64,000 nt of DNA from Pedobacter kyungheensis (GCF_000812965.1 NZ_JSYN01000010.1:62001-126000), one strand, 5' to 3'. Counted from the stretch's first letter, positions 27,534-36,679 are shown. The notes: generated by a model not told the origin, from the sequence alone. Program-made: numbers and translations.

Positions 27534-29270
27534 ATGAGTGACTTTCAGATAAAGAAATCGCCTACCGTTTACGATGCCATTATTGTTGGCTCGGGCGCCG
27601 GTGGCGGAATGGCTGCATACGTATTGGCACATGCAGGTCAAAAAGTTTTATTGCTCGAAGCCGGCCAAAACTTCGATCCACGATTAGATTCACACCAGTT
27701 AAAATGGCCCTGGGAGTCGCCCCGCAGAGGAGCCGGTACAGTCCGCCCCTTTGGCGATTTCGATGCTTCTTACGGCGGCTGGGAACTGGAAGGCGAACCT
27801 TATACCCAGAAAAACAAAAGTGAATTCGAGTGGTTCCGCTCGCGTATGCTGGGTGGCCGTACCAACCACTGGGGAAGGATTTCTTTGCGCATGGGGCCAG
27901 ACGATTTTAAACCTAAGGATGGCTTAACCGATAGCTGGCCAATTACCTATGCTGATGTGAAGCCTTTTTATGATAAGGTTGATCGCATGATTGGTATTTA
28001 TGGTACGGTAGAGGGCATAGAAAGCGAACCTGATGGTATCTTTATGAAACCACCGAAGCCGCGTTTAAATGAATTATTCATTAAAAAAGGAGCTGAAAAA
28101 GCAGGCGTAAAGGTAATTGCCGGGCGCGGCTCGGTACTTACAGAAGCATTACCGAACAACAATGATCGTGCACCTTGTTTTTACTGCGGTCAGTGCGGCA
28201 GAAGCTGTAAAGTTTACGGCGATTTTTCTTCCTCTTCATGTTTGGTAAATCCGGCTATAAAAACAGGTAACCTTACTGTAATTACCGATGCCATGGTACG
28301 CGAAGTAATTACCGATAAAGATGGTTCGGCAAAAGGCGTATCTTATGTAAACCGCAAAGATCTGCAGGAATATCAGGTTAATGGCAAGCTGGTTATTTTA
28401 GGCGCCAGTGCCTGCGAATCGGCAAGGATCTTATTAAATTCAAAATCAACTTCACACCCCAATGGTTTAGCCAATAGCAGTGGCGTAGTAGGTAAATACC
28501 TGCACGACTCTACTGGAGCCAGTGTATCGGGTTTTTTACCGCAATTGATGGACCGGAAACGCTACAACGAAGATGGTCTGGGTAGTGTGCACATTTACTC
28601 GCCATGGTGGCTGGATAACAAACGCTTAAACTTCCCGCGTGGTTACCACATCGAATATTGGGGCGGCATGGGTATGCCTGCTTACGGTTTTGGAGGTGGC
28701 GTTGCCGAAATGAATGGCATGGTACCTGGCAGAGATGGCAAAATGAAAGAAGCTGGCGGTTACGGAAAATCTTTAAAAGATGATTACCGTCGCTTTTATG
28801 GCACTGGTGTAGGTATGGCTGGTCGTGGCACTGCAATAGCCAGAGAAAGCAATTATTGCGAAATCGACCCGAATATGGTAGATAAGTATGGTATCCCTGT
28901 TTTAAGATTTAACTATAAATGGGATAAAGATGAAATTCTTCAGGCCAAGCACATGCAGGAAACTTTCTTAAACATTATGAAAGAAATGGGTGCTGTGGTA
29001 ACTTCAGAAATACAGGGTGCTGATACCAATTATGGTTTATTGAATCCTGGTAAAATTATCCACGAAGTTGGCACTATCCGCATGGGCGATGACCCTAAAA
29101 AATCGGCACTGAACAAATACTGCCAGGCACACGATTGTAAAAACCTGTTTGTGGTAGATGCCGGTCCGTTTGTGCAACAAGGCGATAAAAACGCCACATG
29201 GACTATCCTGGCACTTTCTATGCGTACTGCCGAATACATTTTAGCTCAAAAGAAAAAACAAAACATTTAA
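27534..29270 (+). CDS. GMC-family FAD oxidoreductase
   Basis: 578 aa. The FAD-binding motif is VGSGAGGGMAAYVLAHAGQKVLLLE at the N terminus (about 18-42). The GMC pattern continues with MLGGRTNHWGRISLRM near 105-120, and the C-terminal region has HEVGTIRMGDDPKKSALNKYC and VVDAGPFVQQGDKNATWTI with the usual catalytic His/Asn. A Cys cluster FYCGQCGRSCKVYG near 216-229 recalls those in membrane-linked GMC dehydrogenases. The next gene is the subunit 3 type partner, so this is the catalytic subunit of a periplasmic sugar or alcohol dehydrogenase. No cytochrome c subunit is adjacent. Confidence 0.85.
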   Translation: MSDFQIKKSPTVYDAIIVGSGAGGGMAAYVLAHAGQKVLLLEAGQNFDPRLDSHQLKWPWESPRRGAGTVRPFGDFDASYGGWELEGEPYTQKNKSEFEWFRSRMLGGRTNHWGRISLRMGPDDFKPKDGLTDSWPITYADVKPFYDKVDRMIGIYGTVEGIESEPDGIFMKPPKPRLNELFIKKGAEKAGVKVIAGRGSVLTEALPNNNDRAPCFYCGQCGRSCKVYGDFSSSSCLVNPAIKTGNLTVITDAMVREVITDKDGSAKGVSYVNRKDLQEYQVNGKLVILGASACESARILLNSKSTSHPNGLANSSGVVGKYLHDSTGASVSGFLPQLMDRKRYNEDGLGSVHIYSPWWLDNKRLNFPRGYHIEYWGGMGMPAYGFGGGVAEMNGMVPGRDGKMKEAGGYGKSLKDDYRRFYGTGVGMAGRGTAIARESNYCEIDPNMVDKYGIPVLRFNYKWDKDEILQAKHMQETFLNIMKEMGAVVTSEIQGADTNYGLLNPGKIIHEVGTIRMGDDPKKSALNKYCQAHDCKNLFVVDAGPFVQQGDKNATWTILALSMRTAEYILAQKKKQNI

Positions 29271-29282
29271 AAGAATTACAAC

Positions 29283-29915
29283 ATGAACAGACGTGATTCC
29301 ATAAAAGCATTGGGTTTAACCGCCATTAGCACTGCAGTGATCCTGGAGGCTTGTAAGCAACCCGAAAATAAAACAGAAGCGGTTGCAACCGAAGAAACAG
29401 CAAAAGATGCCGGCAGGGAGCAATGGGAAGTAGACCGTGATAAAAACCTGAAAGCAGAAACATTTTTTACCAAGCACGAGATGGCAACGATTACGGTTTT
29501 AGCCGATATCATTATCCCTAAAGATGATGTATCGGGCAGCGCATCGGATGCCAAAGTGCCTGAATTTATCGAATTTATTGTAAAAGATATTCCCGAGCAT
29601 AAAGTGCCTATGCGTGGCGGCTTAAAATGGCTGGATGTATATTGTTTCAATAAATTCCAGAAACCGTTTATAGAGGCTTCAGCTGAGCAACAGATTTCAA
29701 TTGTAGACGAAATTGCCTACCCTAAAAAAGCCAAACCGGAAGTAAGGGCAGGCGTAACATTTTTTAACCGCATGAGAGATTTAACTGCATCGGGCTTTTA
29801 CACCACCGAAATGGGCGTTAAAGATATTGGTTATGTAGGTAACGCACCAAACCAATGGGCTGGTGTGCCTGCCGATGTATTGAAGCAATACGGCATGGAA
29901 AATGTGAAAGTATAA
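29283..29915 (+). CDS. Gluconate 2-dehydrogenase subunit 3 family protein
   Basis: 210 aa, beginning 12 bp after the GMC stop. The N terminus MNRRDSIKALGLTAIS has a twin-arginine pattern followed by a hydrophobic stretch and a Cys in ILEACK, so it may be a Tat-exported lipoprotein. The core (about 58-200) matches the small subunit of flavin dehydrogenase complexes. This subunit probably helps the GMC partner fold and leave by the Tat route. A strong terminator lies just downstream, so the operon ends here. Confidence 0.85.
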   Translation: MNRRDSIKALGLTAISTAVILEACKQPENKTEAVATEETAKDAGREQWEVDRDKNLKAETFFTKHEMATITVLADIIIPKDDVSGSASDAKVPEFIEFIVKDIPEHKVPMRGGLKWLDVYCFNKFQKPFIEASAEQQISIVDEIAYPKKAKPEVRAGVTFFNRMRDLTASGFYTTEMGVKDIGYVGNAPNQWAGVPADVLKQYGMENVKV

Positions 29916-29929
29916 TTCATCCATTAAAA

Positions 29930-29965
29930 AAAGCTCAGGGTTTAAACCCTGAGCTTTTTTTTGTT
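29930..29965 (+). terminator. Intrinsic terminator, 28-bp perfect palindrome
   Basis: AAAGCTCAGGGTTT (29930-29943) is followed directly by its reverse complement, then by a T run. It lies 15 bp after the subunit 3 stop codon. Confidence 0.9.
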
Positions 29966-30014
29966 ATCGCATCAGTAAGTGTTTCCACGTACCGAAAATT
30001 ACATGTCCAAATGC

Positions 30015-30038
30015 ATGGTTCGTGCAGACACAAACCAT
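30015..30038. repeat. 24-bp hairpin
   Basis: ATGGTTCGTG, loop CAGA, CACAAACCAT: a 10-bp stem with one mismatch, between two convergent genes. Probably one more dispersed intergenic palindrome. Confidence 0.45.
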
Positions 30039-30049
30039 GGCACGTAGTA

Positions 30050-33019
30050 TTACTCCACAATCAGAATCAAACCTTTTCCTTTTTCAACAGGAACCGATTT
30101 TCCATCAGCATAATTACCCGCCGTTTGGAACTTATCAATTGCCGGAGCGGTTATTTTAACCTTAGCAGCATCCAGTCCTAATTTTGCCCAATCAATAGTT
30201 AAATTAACCTTTGTATCGCCTTCGGCCCAGCTGGCTAAGGCCACCATGGTTTTTCCTTGTTTTTTGTAAACAGTGGCTAAAACTTTTGGATTATCTGTTT
30301 TAACCGGGCAGTTTTCGCTCCAGTAACCAAGCATTTCAGAACCTTTGATCCCGAAATTATCCCAGGCTTTCCATAACGGTCGTGGGTCGCTCTTCTCCGA
30401 CCAGCCTAAACGGCTTGTCATGCCATAAATCATACCACGCCATGGATTTCCATCATCCTGCAACATTTCGCCCATTAAACCAAATGGAATACCACTCACT
30501 TCGGTTAAGAAGAAATCGGGGTTGTTTTTTTGATAATCGAAATACTCGCCAAACCATAAACGGTTCAGGTAAGGGAAATGCTCCATGTATAAAATGGCGC
30601 TGTTGTTAAAACCATCACTCTTGTTGTACTGGTTGGCTGAGTGCAAATCGATAATACCCGGGTGGTTATTTTGGGTTAATACACGCTTAATCCGCTTCAT
30701 CGTAACACGATCGAAAGCCACATCATCTAAATAAACACCATCAATACCTACGTTATTTACCAGCCAGTTCATCCCCTCCACATAGTAATTGTGCCAACGG
30801 TTCATTCCACTGTTAATTACGGCTGCATCTTTAATTTCGGGTACAAACCAGGCCGCAATGTAATTAGAATCCAAATGCTCCTGCAACCAGCTAAATCCTC
30901 CCCCCTTTCCAGGCGAATATACTTCTGTACCCAGGCTTCTTAAAGCAGGTAATTCATAAGCGTGGTTAGAAAGCTCCCGAACGGTATTGTAGATTTTAAC
31001 TTTCAAACCTTTGCTGTGTGCATCGTCGATATAGCTTTTCATCTTTTTCCATTCGATAAACGGATAGTTGATCCACGGATTAATCGGCGTAGCATGGTGG
31101 ATATTTACCACACTTGCACCAGCAGTTTTAATGGCATCTAAATCGCCATATTTATGGTAAAAACGGTTATCCCACTGAAAATCGGTATCGAGCAAGTGAA
31201 ATGGCGTAATCAGCAAATTAAAGTTATAATACAATACATCGCCTTTTTTCATGCTTCGTGCGCCGGTAAAGTTATCGGCCAGCATCGAACTGCCTTTAAC
31301 ATTAATCTGGATTCCTCCTTTATCATCGTTACCCCACGATTTAGGCAGTAATAAAGGCTTCTGAAGGTAAAAATTGGTGTTTAACGGACGAACATAGCGC
31401 TCATCTCTTAAGTTGTAGTACAACCCTGCATTTACGTTACCAATCCAAACTGCATCCTGGTTTTTATTGGCTACATCCCACTTCCATTTAACGGTATCTG
31501 GTCTTACGCCACCTTTTTCTCCCAATCCCATTAAATATTTGGTTGAACCTTTATCAAACGGGATATGAAAATCAACATTGCTGAAATCTACATCCTTTAA
31601 AGCAGTAACCTTAACCACATAATGCACGTAACCATCAAATTCCAGGGCGCCTTCCAAATCCATTTTCAAATTTTCGGAAGTACTGGTAGCTGTCCATTTT
31701 ACAGTACCTGCCTCTTTGCTGGTAATCTGCAAGTTGGCAGGAACAAATTTCTCTTGTGTTTTTGGGGTGTTAAAAAAGTGAAAGTGAATAGGCTCAGCTA
31801 AGATATTGTTAGGTTTATCGGTATAAGCCGTCATTTCGGCATTAAAGAAAGTCTGGATTTGCTTAGGGAAACCATCTGCATTAATCTCAAATTTACGACC
31901 TAAAAGCGAAATTACATTTCCAGCAACTGTTAGCGGCGTGTAAGGTGCAACCACTGTATTAGGTTGCGCTAAAGTGGAGTTTAACCAGGTTAAACGAGTT
32001 TGTTTATCGGGCGATCCTACACCAGCATCGGCTAAAACCTGGTTACCAACCGTAATTTTAGCGGCAATTACTTTCGATTTACCATTGGCTTTAACTACAA
32101 AATTACCAGTATATAGGCCTGGAGCTGTAGTTTTAGGAATATCAATGGTAATCCACATGGGTTGAACCTTACCCGAAGCTACATTCACCACTTCTACCAG
32201 CGGTTTATTGTCATAGCTTGTTCCTTTGGTATTTAAACAGTTAATAAATTTCGAAGGGATAACTTTTCCAGTAGCTGTTTTTAAATCGCCAAAGCTTACA
32301 GTTAAATTGTTTAAGTCTTTTAAGGCAAATACTCCGAGTTGAAAAGCATAATTTTCCCCTTTGCTTGCTGTACCTGTAAATGTACTGGCAGCTCCTCTCT
32401 GGATCCAGCGGTAAGGTAAATCGCTTTGCATTTTGATTGGAAACATCCTGTCCTCAGGAAACACCACAAAAGCATCTGTAGCGTATTTGGCTTTAACCGC
32501 GGCTGTTTCTTTCGCTGTAGCAATCACTTCCATTGGATAGAAGCTATTAAATGCATCAACAGACTGGATTTCAACTACCGAAGTATTTACAGCTGTACGT
32601 TTAGCCTGGTTTAACCAGTTCTGATCAACCGGCTTTGGTTTTAAATAAACACCTTTAGGGTAATTGCTTCTACCCTCGTTTTTATACGCCAGGTAATAGA
32701 TATAATATTTTCCGGCACCATTAGGTTCAAAATAAATATCGGCGCTTTCGCGATTTAATTTATCAGCACCAAAAATGGCTACATTTTTACCATTTGCATC
32801 CTGGATAATGAGTCCTTTGGCTTCCGGATGCTCATCTCTTCTGCGCCAGTCAATTTTGGCATGTGCAATTTTGCCCGCACCCGAAAATTGTACCACTGCC
32901 CTATGGTTACCCAGCGAATCGGCATTCCATGAGTTGTTACCGTTGGTATATTTTAGTGTTTGTGCATGGAGAGTTGACTGCCACAGAAGACAGGAGAATA
33001 GAAAAAACCTAAATTTCAT
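30050..33019 (-). CDS. Large secreted glycoside-hydrolase-like protein
   Basis: 989 aa from the Met at 33019, which opens a signal peptide (MKFRFFLFSCLLWQSTLHAQ). The frame is open for 17 more codons upstream, but those residues look non-coding. The N-terminal part (about 20-400) is beta-rich, the middle resembles a galactose-mutarotase-like sandwich, and the last 380 residues look like a TIM barrel with WINYPFIEWKKMKSYIDDAHSKG and GIDGVYLDDVAFDR, where the Asp pair is a candidate catalytic site. It recalls uncharacterised glycoside hydrolase families (DUF6067-like). Substrate unknown. It is not next to a SusCD pair and seems to be monocistronic. Confidence 0.65.
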   Translation of the reverse strand: MKFRFFLFSCLLWQSTLHAQTLKYTNGNNSWNADSLGNHRAVVQFSGAGKIAHAKIDWRRRDEHPEAKGLIIQDANGKNVAIFGADKLNRESADIYFEPNGAGKYYIYYLAYKNEGRSNYPKGVYLKPKPVDQNWLNQAKRTAVNTSVVEIQSVDAFNSFYPMEVIATAKETAAVKAKYATDAFVVFPEDRMFPIKMQSDLPYRWIQRGAASTFTGTASKGENYAFQLGVFALKDLNNLTVSFGDLKTATGKVIPSKFINCLNTKGTSYDNKPLVEVVNVASGKVQPMWITIDIPKTTAPGLYTGNFVVKANGKSKVIAAKITVGNQVLADAGVGSPDKQTRLTWLNSTLAQPNTVVAPYTPLTVAGNVISLLGRKFEINADGFPKQIQTFFNAEMTAYTDKPNNILAEPIHFHFFNTPKTQEKFVPANLQITSKEAGTVKWTATSTSENLKMDLEGALEFDGYVHYVVKVTALKDVDFSNVDFHIPFDKGSTKYLMGLGEKGGVRPDTVKWKWDVANKNQDAVWIGNVNAGLYYNLRDERYVRPLNTNFYLQKPLLLPKSWGNDDKGGIQINVKGSSMLADNFTGARSMKKGDVLYYNFNLLITPFHLLDTDFQWDNRFYHKYGDLDAIKTAGASVVNIHHATPINPWINYPFIEWKKMKSYIDDAHSKGLKVKIYNTVRELSNHAYELPALRSLGTEVYSPGKGGGFSWLQEHLDSNYIAAWFVPEIKDAAVINSGMNRWHNYYVEGMNWLVNNVGIDGVYLDDVAFDRVTMKRIKRVLTQNNHPGIIDLHSANQYNKSDGFNNSAILYMEHFPYLNRLWFGEYFDYQKNNPDFFLTEVSGIPFGLMGEMLQDDGNPWRGMIYGMTSRLGWSEKSDPRPLWKAWDNFGIKGSEMLGYWSENCPVKTDNPKVLATVYKKQGKTMVALASWAEGDTKVNLTIDWAKLGLDAAKVKITAPAIDKFQTAGNYADGKSVPVEKGKGLILIVE

Positions 33020-33124
33020 GTTTAATTTGTTTGAAGCTAATTTATGCATAGCTGCTCGAAATAAAACCATGTAATGAAAAAATGAGACAAACGTTTGCCT
33101 TATTGGTTCATTGCTGGGCTTGTG

Positions 33125-33148
33125 GTGTCAGTTGTTTCCAACTGACAC
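33125..33148 (-). repeat. GTCAGNTG-family hairpin, copy 2
   Basis: On the minus strand GTCAGTTG, loop GAAA, CAACTGAC, followed by ACCACA. The stem is perfect and extends to GTGTCAGTTG/CAACTGACAC. Loop and 3' flank resemble copy 1 at 1800-1819. Confidence 0.6.
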
Positions 33149-33190
33149 AGTGTTGTACATTCTTAAATTGCGTTAGTTTCAGCAATAACC

Positions 33191-33210
33191 TTCAGATGTT
33201 AACATCTGAC
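33191..33210 (+). repeat. GTCAGNTG-family hairpin, copy 3
   Basis: TTCAGATG, loop TTAA, CATCTGAC, followed by GGCACA. Seven of the eight stem pairs are intact. It lies 42 bp from copy 2 in the opposite orientation. Confidence 0.55.
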
Positions 33211-33244
33211 GGCACAGCAATGACGATCAAATGGTTAGAAAAAC

Positions 33245-33280
33245 AAAAAAGTCCTGCTCTTTCGAACAGGACTTTTTTTA
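33245..33280 (-). terminator. Intrinsic terminator of the ribosomal operon (after rplQ)
   Basis: AAAAAAGTCCTG (33245-33256) pairs with CAGGACTTTTTT (33267-33278) across a 10-nt loop. On the minus strand the stem ends in a T run 20 bp past the rplQ stop. The stem word AAAAGTCCTG is shared with the rpsJ terminator at 63582-63609. Confidence 0.85.
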
Positions 33281-33297
33281 TTTTAAGGTGAATAAAA

Positions 33298-33837
33298 TTA
33301 TTCGCCTTTTGGTTCTTCAGTAGCTGGAGCTTCTTCAGCAGGAGCAGCTTCTGGTGCAGCCTCTTCAGCAACTTCAGCTTTCGCTTCAGCAGCTTTCTTA
33401 GGAGCAGCAGCAGATTTGCTTCTACCACGACGAGTAGTTTTCTTCTCTTCTTTAGCTTCTACTTCTTTACCGTAAACTTCGTTATAATCTACCAGTTCAA
33501 TTAAAGCCATCTCAGCGTTATCACCTTGACGATTGTTTAATTTAATGATACGAGTGTAACCACCTGGACGGTTAGCAACTTTCTCAGCCACTTCGCGGAA
33601 CAAAATAGTGATTACTTCTTTATCCTGTAGGTAAGAGAAAACTGTACGACGTGAGTGAGTGGTGTCATTTTTCGCTTTAGTGATTAATGGCTCAACATAA
33701 GTACGTAAAGCTTTAGCTTTAGCTAAAGTTGTAGTAATTCTTTTTGCTTTAATAAGTGAAGTAGCCATGTTAGCTAACATCGCTTTTCTGTGGCTGTCGG
33801 TTCTGCCTAAGTGATTAACTTTTTTACCGTGTCTCAT
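33298..33837 (-). CDS. rplQ: 50S ribosomal protein L17
   Basis: 179 aa, longer than the usual L17 of about 120 aa. The conserved core is at residues 1-125 ([20 protein letters not shown], then [22 protein letters not shown]). The extra 50 residues form an Ala/Glu/Pro tail preceded by the basic word [10 protein letters not shown]. It binds 23S rRNA in the large subunit. It is the last gene of the S10-spc-alpha operon, 104 bp after rpoA, and is followed by a strong terminator. The tail is likely flexible and its role is unknown. Confidence 0.97.
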   Translation of the reverse strand: MRHGKKVNHLGRTDSHRKAMLANMATSLIKAKRITTTLAKAKALRTYVEPLITKAKNDTTHSRRTVFSYLQDKEVITILFREVAEKVANRPGGYTRIIKLNNRQGDNAEMALIELVDYNEVYGKEVEAKEEKKTTRRGRSKSAAAPKKAAEAKAEVAEEAAPEAAPAEEAPATEEPKGE

Positions 33838-33850
33838 TGTTCTTGGATTA

Positions 33851-33888
33851 AGTGTATACCGTCTCTGTCTCAGAGGGAATTATACACT
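33851..33888. repeat. Nested hairpin in the rpoA-rplQ spacer
   Basis: AGTGTATA (33851-33858) pairs with TATACACT (33881-33888), and inside it CTCTG/CAGAG (33863-33875) form a second stem. It lies 13 bp upstream of the rplQ start on the transcribed strand. Confidence 0.5.
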
Positions 33889-33909
33889 GTTATAAATTAT
33901 TTTATTCAA

Positions 33910-33937
33910 CGCTTAGCGCTAAGCGCATGGCGCCATG
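33910..33937. repeat. Two abutting perfect palindromes in the rpoA-rplQ spacer
   Basis: CGCTTAGCGCTAAGCG (16 bp, 33910-33925) overlaps GCATGGCGCCATGC (14 bp, 33924-33937). Both are perfect and far more GC-rich than the surrounding spacer. They begin 4 bp after the rpoA stop codon. Confidence 0.7.
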
Positions 33938-33941
33938 CTTT

Positions 33942-34934
33942 TTATTCTTCGTCTAATTTAAATTTAGACAGGTTCATACCAAATGATAAACCTTTTGATT
34001 TTACAAGTTCCTGAATCTCTGTTAAAGATTTTTTACCGAAGTTTCTGAATTTTAACATATCAGCAACATCGTAAGAAACTAAATCAGCTAAAGTACGGAT
34101 ATCAGCAGCTTTTAAGCAATTTAATGCTCTAACTGATAAGTCCATATCTACCAATTCAGTTTTAAGGATTTTACGCATGTGTAAAATTTCCTCGTCAACT
34201 TCTTTAGTTTCTTCTTTAGCCTGAGATTCTAATACTAAATTCTCATCAGAGAATAGCATAAAGTGTTGGATAAGGATCTTAGCCGCTTCTTTTAATGCTT
34301 CTTCAGGATGAATTGAACCGTCAGTAGAGATATCCAATACTAATTTTTCATAATCCGTTTTTTGCTCAACACGAAAGTTTTCGATCGTGTATTTTACATT
34401 TTTCATCGGAGTATAAATCGAATCGATCGCAATAACACCTACAACAGCATCAGCAACTTTATTTTCTTCAGCAGGTACATAACCACGTCCTTTATTGATG
34501 GTTAATTCCACTTCCAAAGTAACAGATTTATCCATGTTGCAGATTACGTGCTCAGGGTTTAAAACTGTAAAGTTGTTAGAGAATTTAGTGATATCACCAG
34601 CTTTGAACTGATCCTGACCATTAACGATGATGAAAACTTTTTCAGAATCACCTGAATCGCCTGTTTTCTTAAAACGAACTTGTTTTAAGTTCAAGATGAT
34701 ATCAGTTAAATCTTCTACAACACCTTTCATGGTAGAAAACTCGTGAGAAACGCCTGAAAAACGAATAGTAGTAATAGCATAACCTTCTAACGAAGAAAGT
34801 AAAATTCTTCTTAAGGCATTACCAATTGTTACACCGAAACCGGGCTCTAAAGGACGAAATTCAAATGTGCCATCGAAATCAGTTGATTTCTGCATGATCA
34901 CTTTGTCAGGTTTCTGAAATGCTAAAATTGCCAT
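33942..34934 (-). CDS. rpoA: RNA polymerase subunit alpha
   Basis: 330 aa, normal length. The N-terminal assembly domain includes [23 protein letters not shown] near 33-55. The C-terminal domain (about 255-320) has [21 protein letters not shown] and [12 protein letters not shown] for promoter DNA and activator contacts. It dimerises to start core polymerase assembly. It lies 85 bp after rpsD, with an intrinsic-terminator-like hairpin in between, so its expression may be set apart from that of the upstream ribosomal genes. Confidence 0.99.
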   Translation of the reverse strand: MAILAFQKPDKVIMQKSTDFDGTFEFRPLEPGFGVTIGNALRRILLSSLEGYAITTIRFSGVSHEFSTMKGVVEDLTDIILNLKQVRFKKTGDSGDSEKVFIIVNGQDQFKAGDITKFSNNFTVLNPEHVICNMDKSVTLEVELTINKGRGYVPAEENKVADAVVGVIAIDSIYTPMKNVKYTIENFRVEQKTDYEKLVLDISTDGSIHPEEALKEAAKILIQHFMLFSDENLVLESQAKEETKEVDEEILHMRKILKTELVDMDLSVRALNCLKAADIRTLADLVSYDVADMLKFRNFGKKSLTEIQELVKSKGLSFGMNLSKFKLDEE

Positions 34935-34973
34935 TTATAATTTTTTAAATTCGTTATTGAATATATAGTAACA

Positions 34974-35009
34974 AGAAAAAAGTTAATTACCCTTTTGAGG
35001 TAATTAACT
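34974..35009 (-). terminator. Terminator-like hairpin between rpsD and rpoA
   Basis: AGTTAATTACC (34981-34991) and GGTAATTAACT (34999-35009) form a perfect 11-bp stem with a 7-nt loop. Read on the minus strand it is followed by six T (AAAAAA at 34975-34980). It is 10 bp after the rpsD stop. AT-rich, so probably a partial stop or attenuator. Confidence 0.6.
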
Positions 35010-35019
35010 AGCTTATTTA

Positions 35020-35628
35020 TTACTTTGAGTACAACTCGATGATTAAGTTTTCCTTGATGTTTTCAGGAATCTCATCACGTTGAGGGTAAGTTAAGAATTT
35101 ACCGGTTAATTCACCAGCGTTCCACTCTAACCATGCGAACTTGTTAATTGTTCTGCCTGCAACTGAGTTACTAATTGATTCTAATGATTTAGATTTTTCA
35201 CGAACAGCAACCACATCACCAGCTTTTAACTGATATGAAGGGATATTTACAACTTCACCATTCACGGTTACGTGTTTATGGCTAACTAACTGGCGTGCAC
35301 CAGAACGGGTTGTTGCAATACCTAAACGGTATACTGTGTTATCTAAACGTGCTTCTAATAACTGAAGTAAGTTATCACCGGTAATACCAGCACGAGAAGA
35401 TGCTTTTTTAAACAAGTTACTGAACTGCTTTTCTAATACACCATAAGTATATTTTACTTTTTGTTTCTCCATTAACTGGATTGCATACTCAGATTGTTTT
35501 CCTCTTCTTTTAGACACACCGTGTTGTCCAGGAGGATAATTTTTTCTGTCTAACACCTTATCAGGACCGAAGATTGGTTCTCTGAATTTACGGGCGATTT
35601 TTGATTTTGGGCCTGTATATCTTGCCAT
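35020..35628 (-). CDS. rpsD: 30S ribosomal protein S4
   Basis: 202 aa, normal length. Starts [21 protein letters not shown]. The S4 RNA-binding domain is near 93-155 ([34 protein letters not shown]). It nucleates assembly of the 30S subunit, and in other bacteria it also represses its own operon. Gap of 62 bp from rpsK. The hairpin between this gene and rpoA would be a natural place for attenuation. Confidence 0.99.
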   Translation of the reverse strand: MARYTGPKSKIARKFREPIFGPDKVLDRKNYPPGQHGVSKRRGKQSEYAIQLMEKQKVKYTYGVLEKQFSNLFKKASSRAGITGDNLLQLLEARLDNTVYRLGIATTRSGARQLVSHKHVTVNGEVVNIPSYQLKAGDVVAVREKSKSLESISNSVAGRTINKFAWLEWNAGELTGKFLTYPQRDEIPENIKENLIIELYSK

Positions 35629-35690
35629 TTTTTTTCTGTTTTTAAAGTATCATCCAACCTGTAGCTGGAGATTCTTAGCTTTAAAATTAA

Positions 35691-36080
35691 TTAAACTCTT
35701 CTCTTTTTAGGAGGACGACATCCGTTGTGAGGAAGTGGAGTAATATCTTTGATAGATGTTACTTCAAGACCTGCTACCTGTAAAGTTCTGATTGCAGATT
35801 CGCGACCTGAACCCGGACCTTTTACAAATACTTCAACTTTACGTAAACCTAAGTCAAACGCAACTTTACCGCAATCTGAAGCTGCTTGACCAGCTGCATA
35901 AGGCGTGTTCTTTTTAGAACCTTTAAAGCCCATTTTACCAGCAGAAGACCATGAAATAGTCTGTCCGTTGTTGTTTGTTAAGGTAACGATGATGTTGTTG
36001 AAAGTAGCATTGATATGCGCCTGACCAACAGGCTCAATTACAACGATACGTTTTTTTGTTACTTTTTTACTTTTAGCCAT
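35691..36080 (-). CDS. rpsK: 30S ribosomal protein S11
   Basis: 129 aa. Contains the conserved [19 protein letters not shown] near 20-38, [18 protein letters not shown] near 85-102 and the C-terminal [13 protein letters not shown]. It lines the mRNA exit region of the 30S platform. It is separated from rpsM by a 151-bp spacer that contains a large imperfect hairpin of repeated words. Confidence 0.99.
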   Translation of the reverse strand: MAKSKKVTKKRIVVIEPVGQAHINATFNNIIVTLTNNNGQTISWSSAGKMGFKGSKKNTPYAAGQAASDCGKVAFDLGLRKVEVFVKGPGSGRESAIRTLQVAGLEVTSIKDITPLPHNGCRPPKKRRV

Positions 36081-36098
36081 TTTCTTGTATTAGATGCT

Positions 36099-36223
36099 AG
36101 ATATGAGAATTGAGATATGAGAATTGCTCTACCTCGGTACTTTATATCTAATTATTATCTTTAATCCAGATTGAGTAGAGTTAAAGATATGGTCTCATAT
36201 CTAAAATCTCATATCTCATATCT
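36099..36223. repeat. Word-repeat hairpin between rpsM and rpsK
   Basis: AGATATGAGA occurs in two close copies on the left (36099-36121), and its complement TCTCATATCT occurs in several copies on the right (36193-36223). The pair CTCTAC/GTAGAG lies inside. The whole spacer can fold as one long imperfect hairpin within the ribosomal mRNA. Confidence 0.65.
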
Positions 36224-36231
36224 ATCAATTT

Positions 36232-36609
36232 CTATTTAGTAGCTTTTTTCTTGTTAGCAACTGTTTTTCTCTTACCCTTACGAGTACGTGAGTTGTTTTT
36301 AGTACGCTGACCACGAGAAGGTAAACCTTTTCTGTGACGTAAACCACGGTAACAACCGATATCCATTAAACGTTTGATGTTTAACTGAACCTCTGAGCGT
36401 AAAGCACCTTCTACTTTAATCTCATCGTTAATCATAGTACGGATTGCCGATAACTCATCATCAGACCAGTCTTGTACTTTTTTGTTTAAATCGATTCCTG
36501 CAGTAGTTAAAATACGTTGTGCAGTTGTTCTACCGATACCATAGATATAGGTTAAACCGATCTCTCCTCTTTTGTTTCTTGGTAAATCAATACCTGAAAT
36601 CCTTGCCAT
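36232..36609 (-). CDS. rpsM: 30S ribosomal protein S13
   Basis: 125 aa. Starts [26 protein letters not shown] and has the rRNA-binding [27 protein letters not shown] near 90-117. It contacts the P-site tRNA and the subunit bridge. The gap from rpmJ is 70 bp. Confidence 0.99.
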   Translation of the reverse strand: MARISGIDLPRNKRGEIGLTYIYGIGRTTAQRILTTAGIDLNKKVQDWSDDELSAIRTMINDEIKVEGALRSEVQLNIKRLMDIGCYRGLRHRKGLPSRGQRTKNNSRTRKGKRKTVANKKKATK

Positions 36610-36679
36610 ATTTATTGTTGTTTTGAAGTAATCCCGAACGGCGGGCCACCGTTGTACGGTAAATTACAATATTTTCTAA

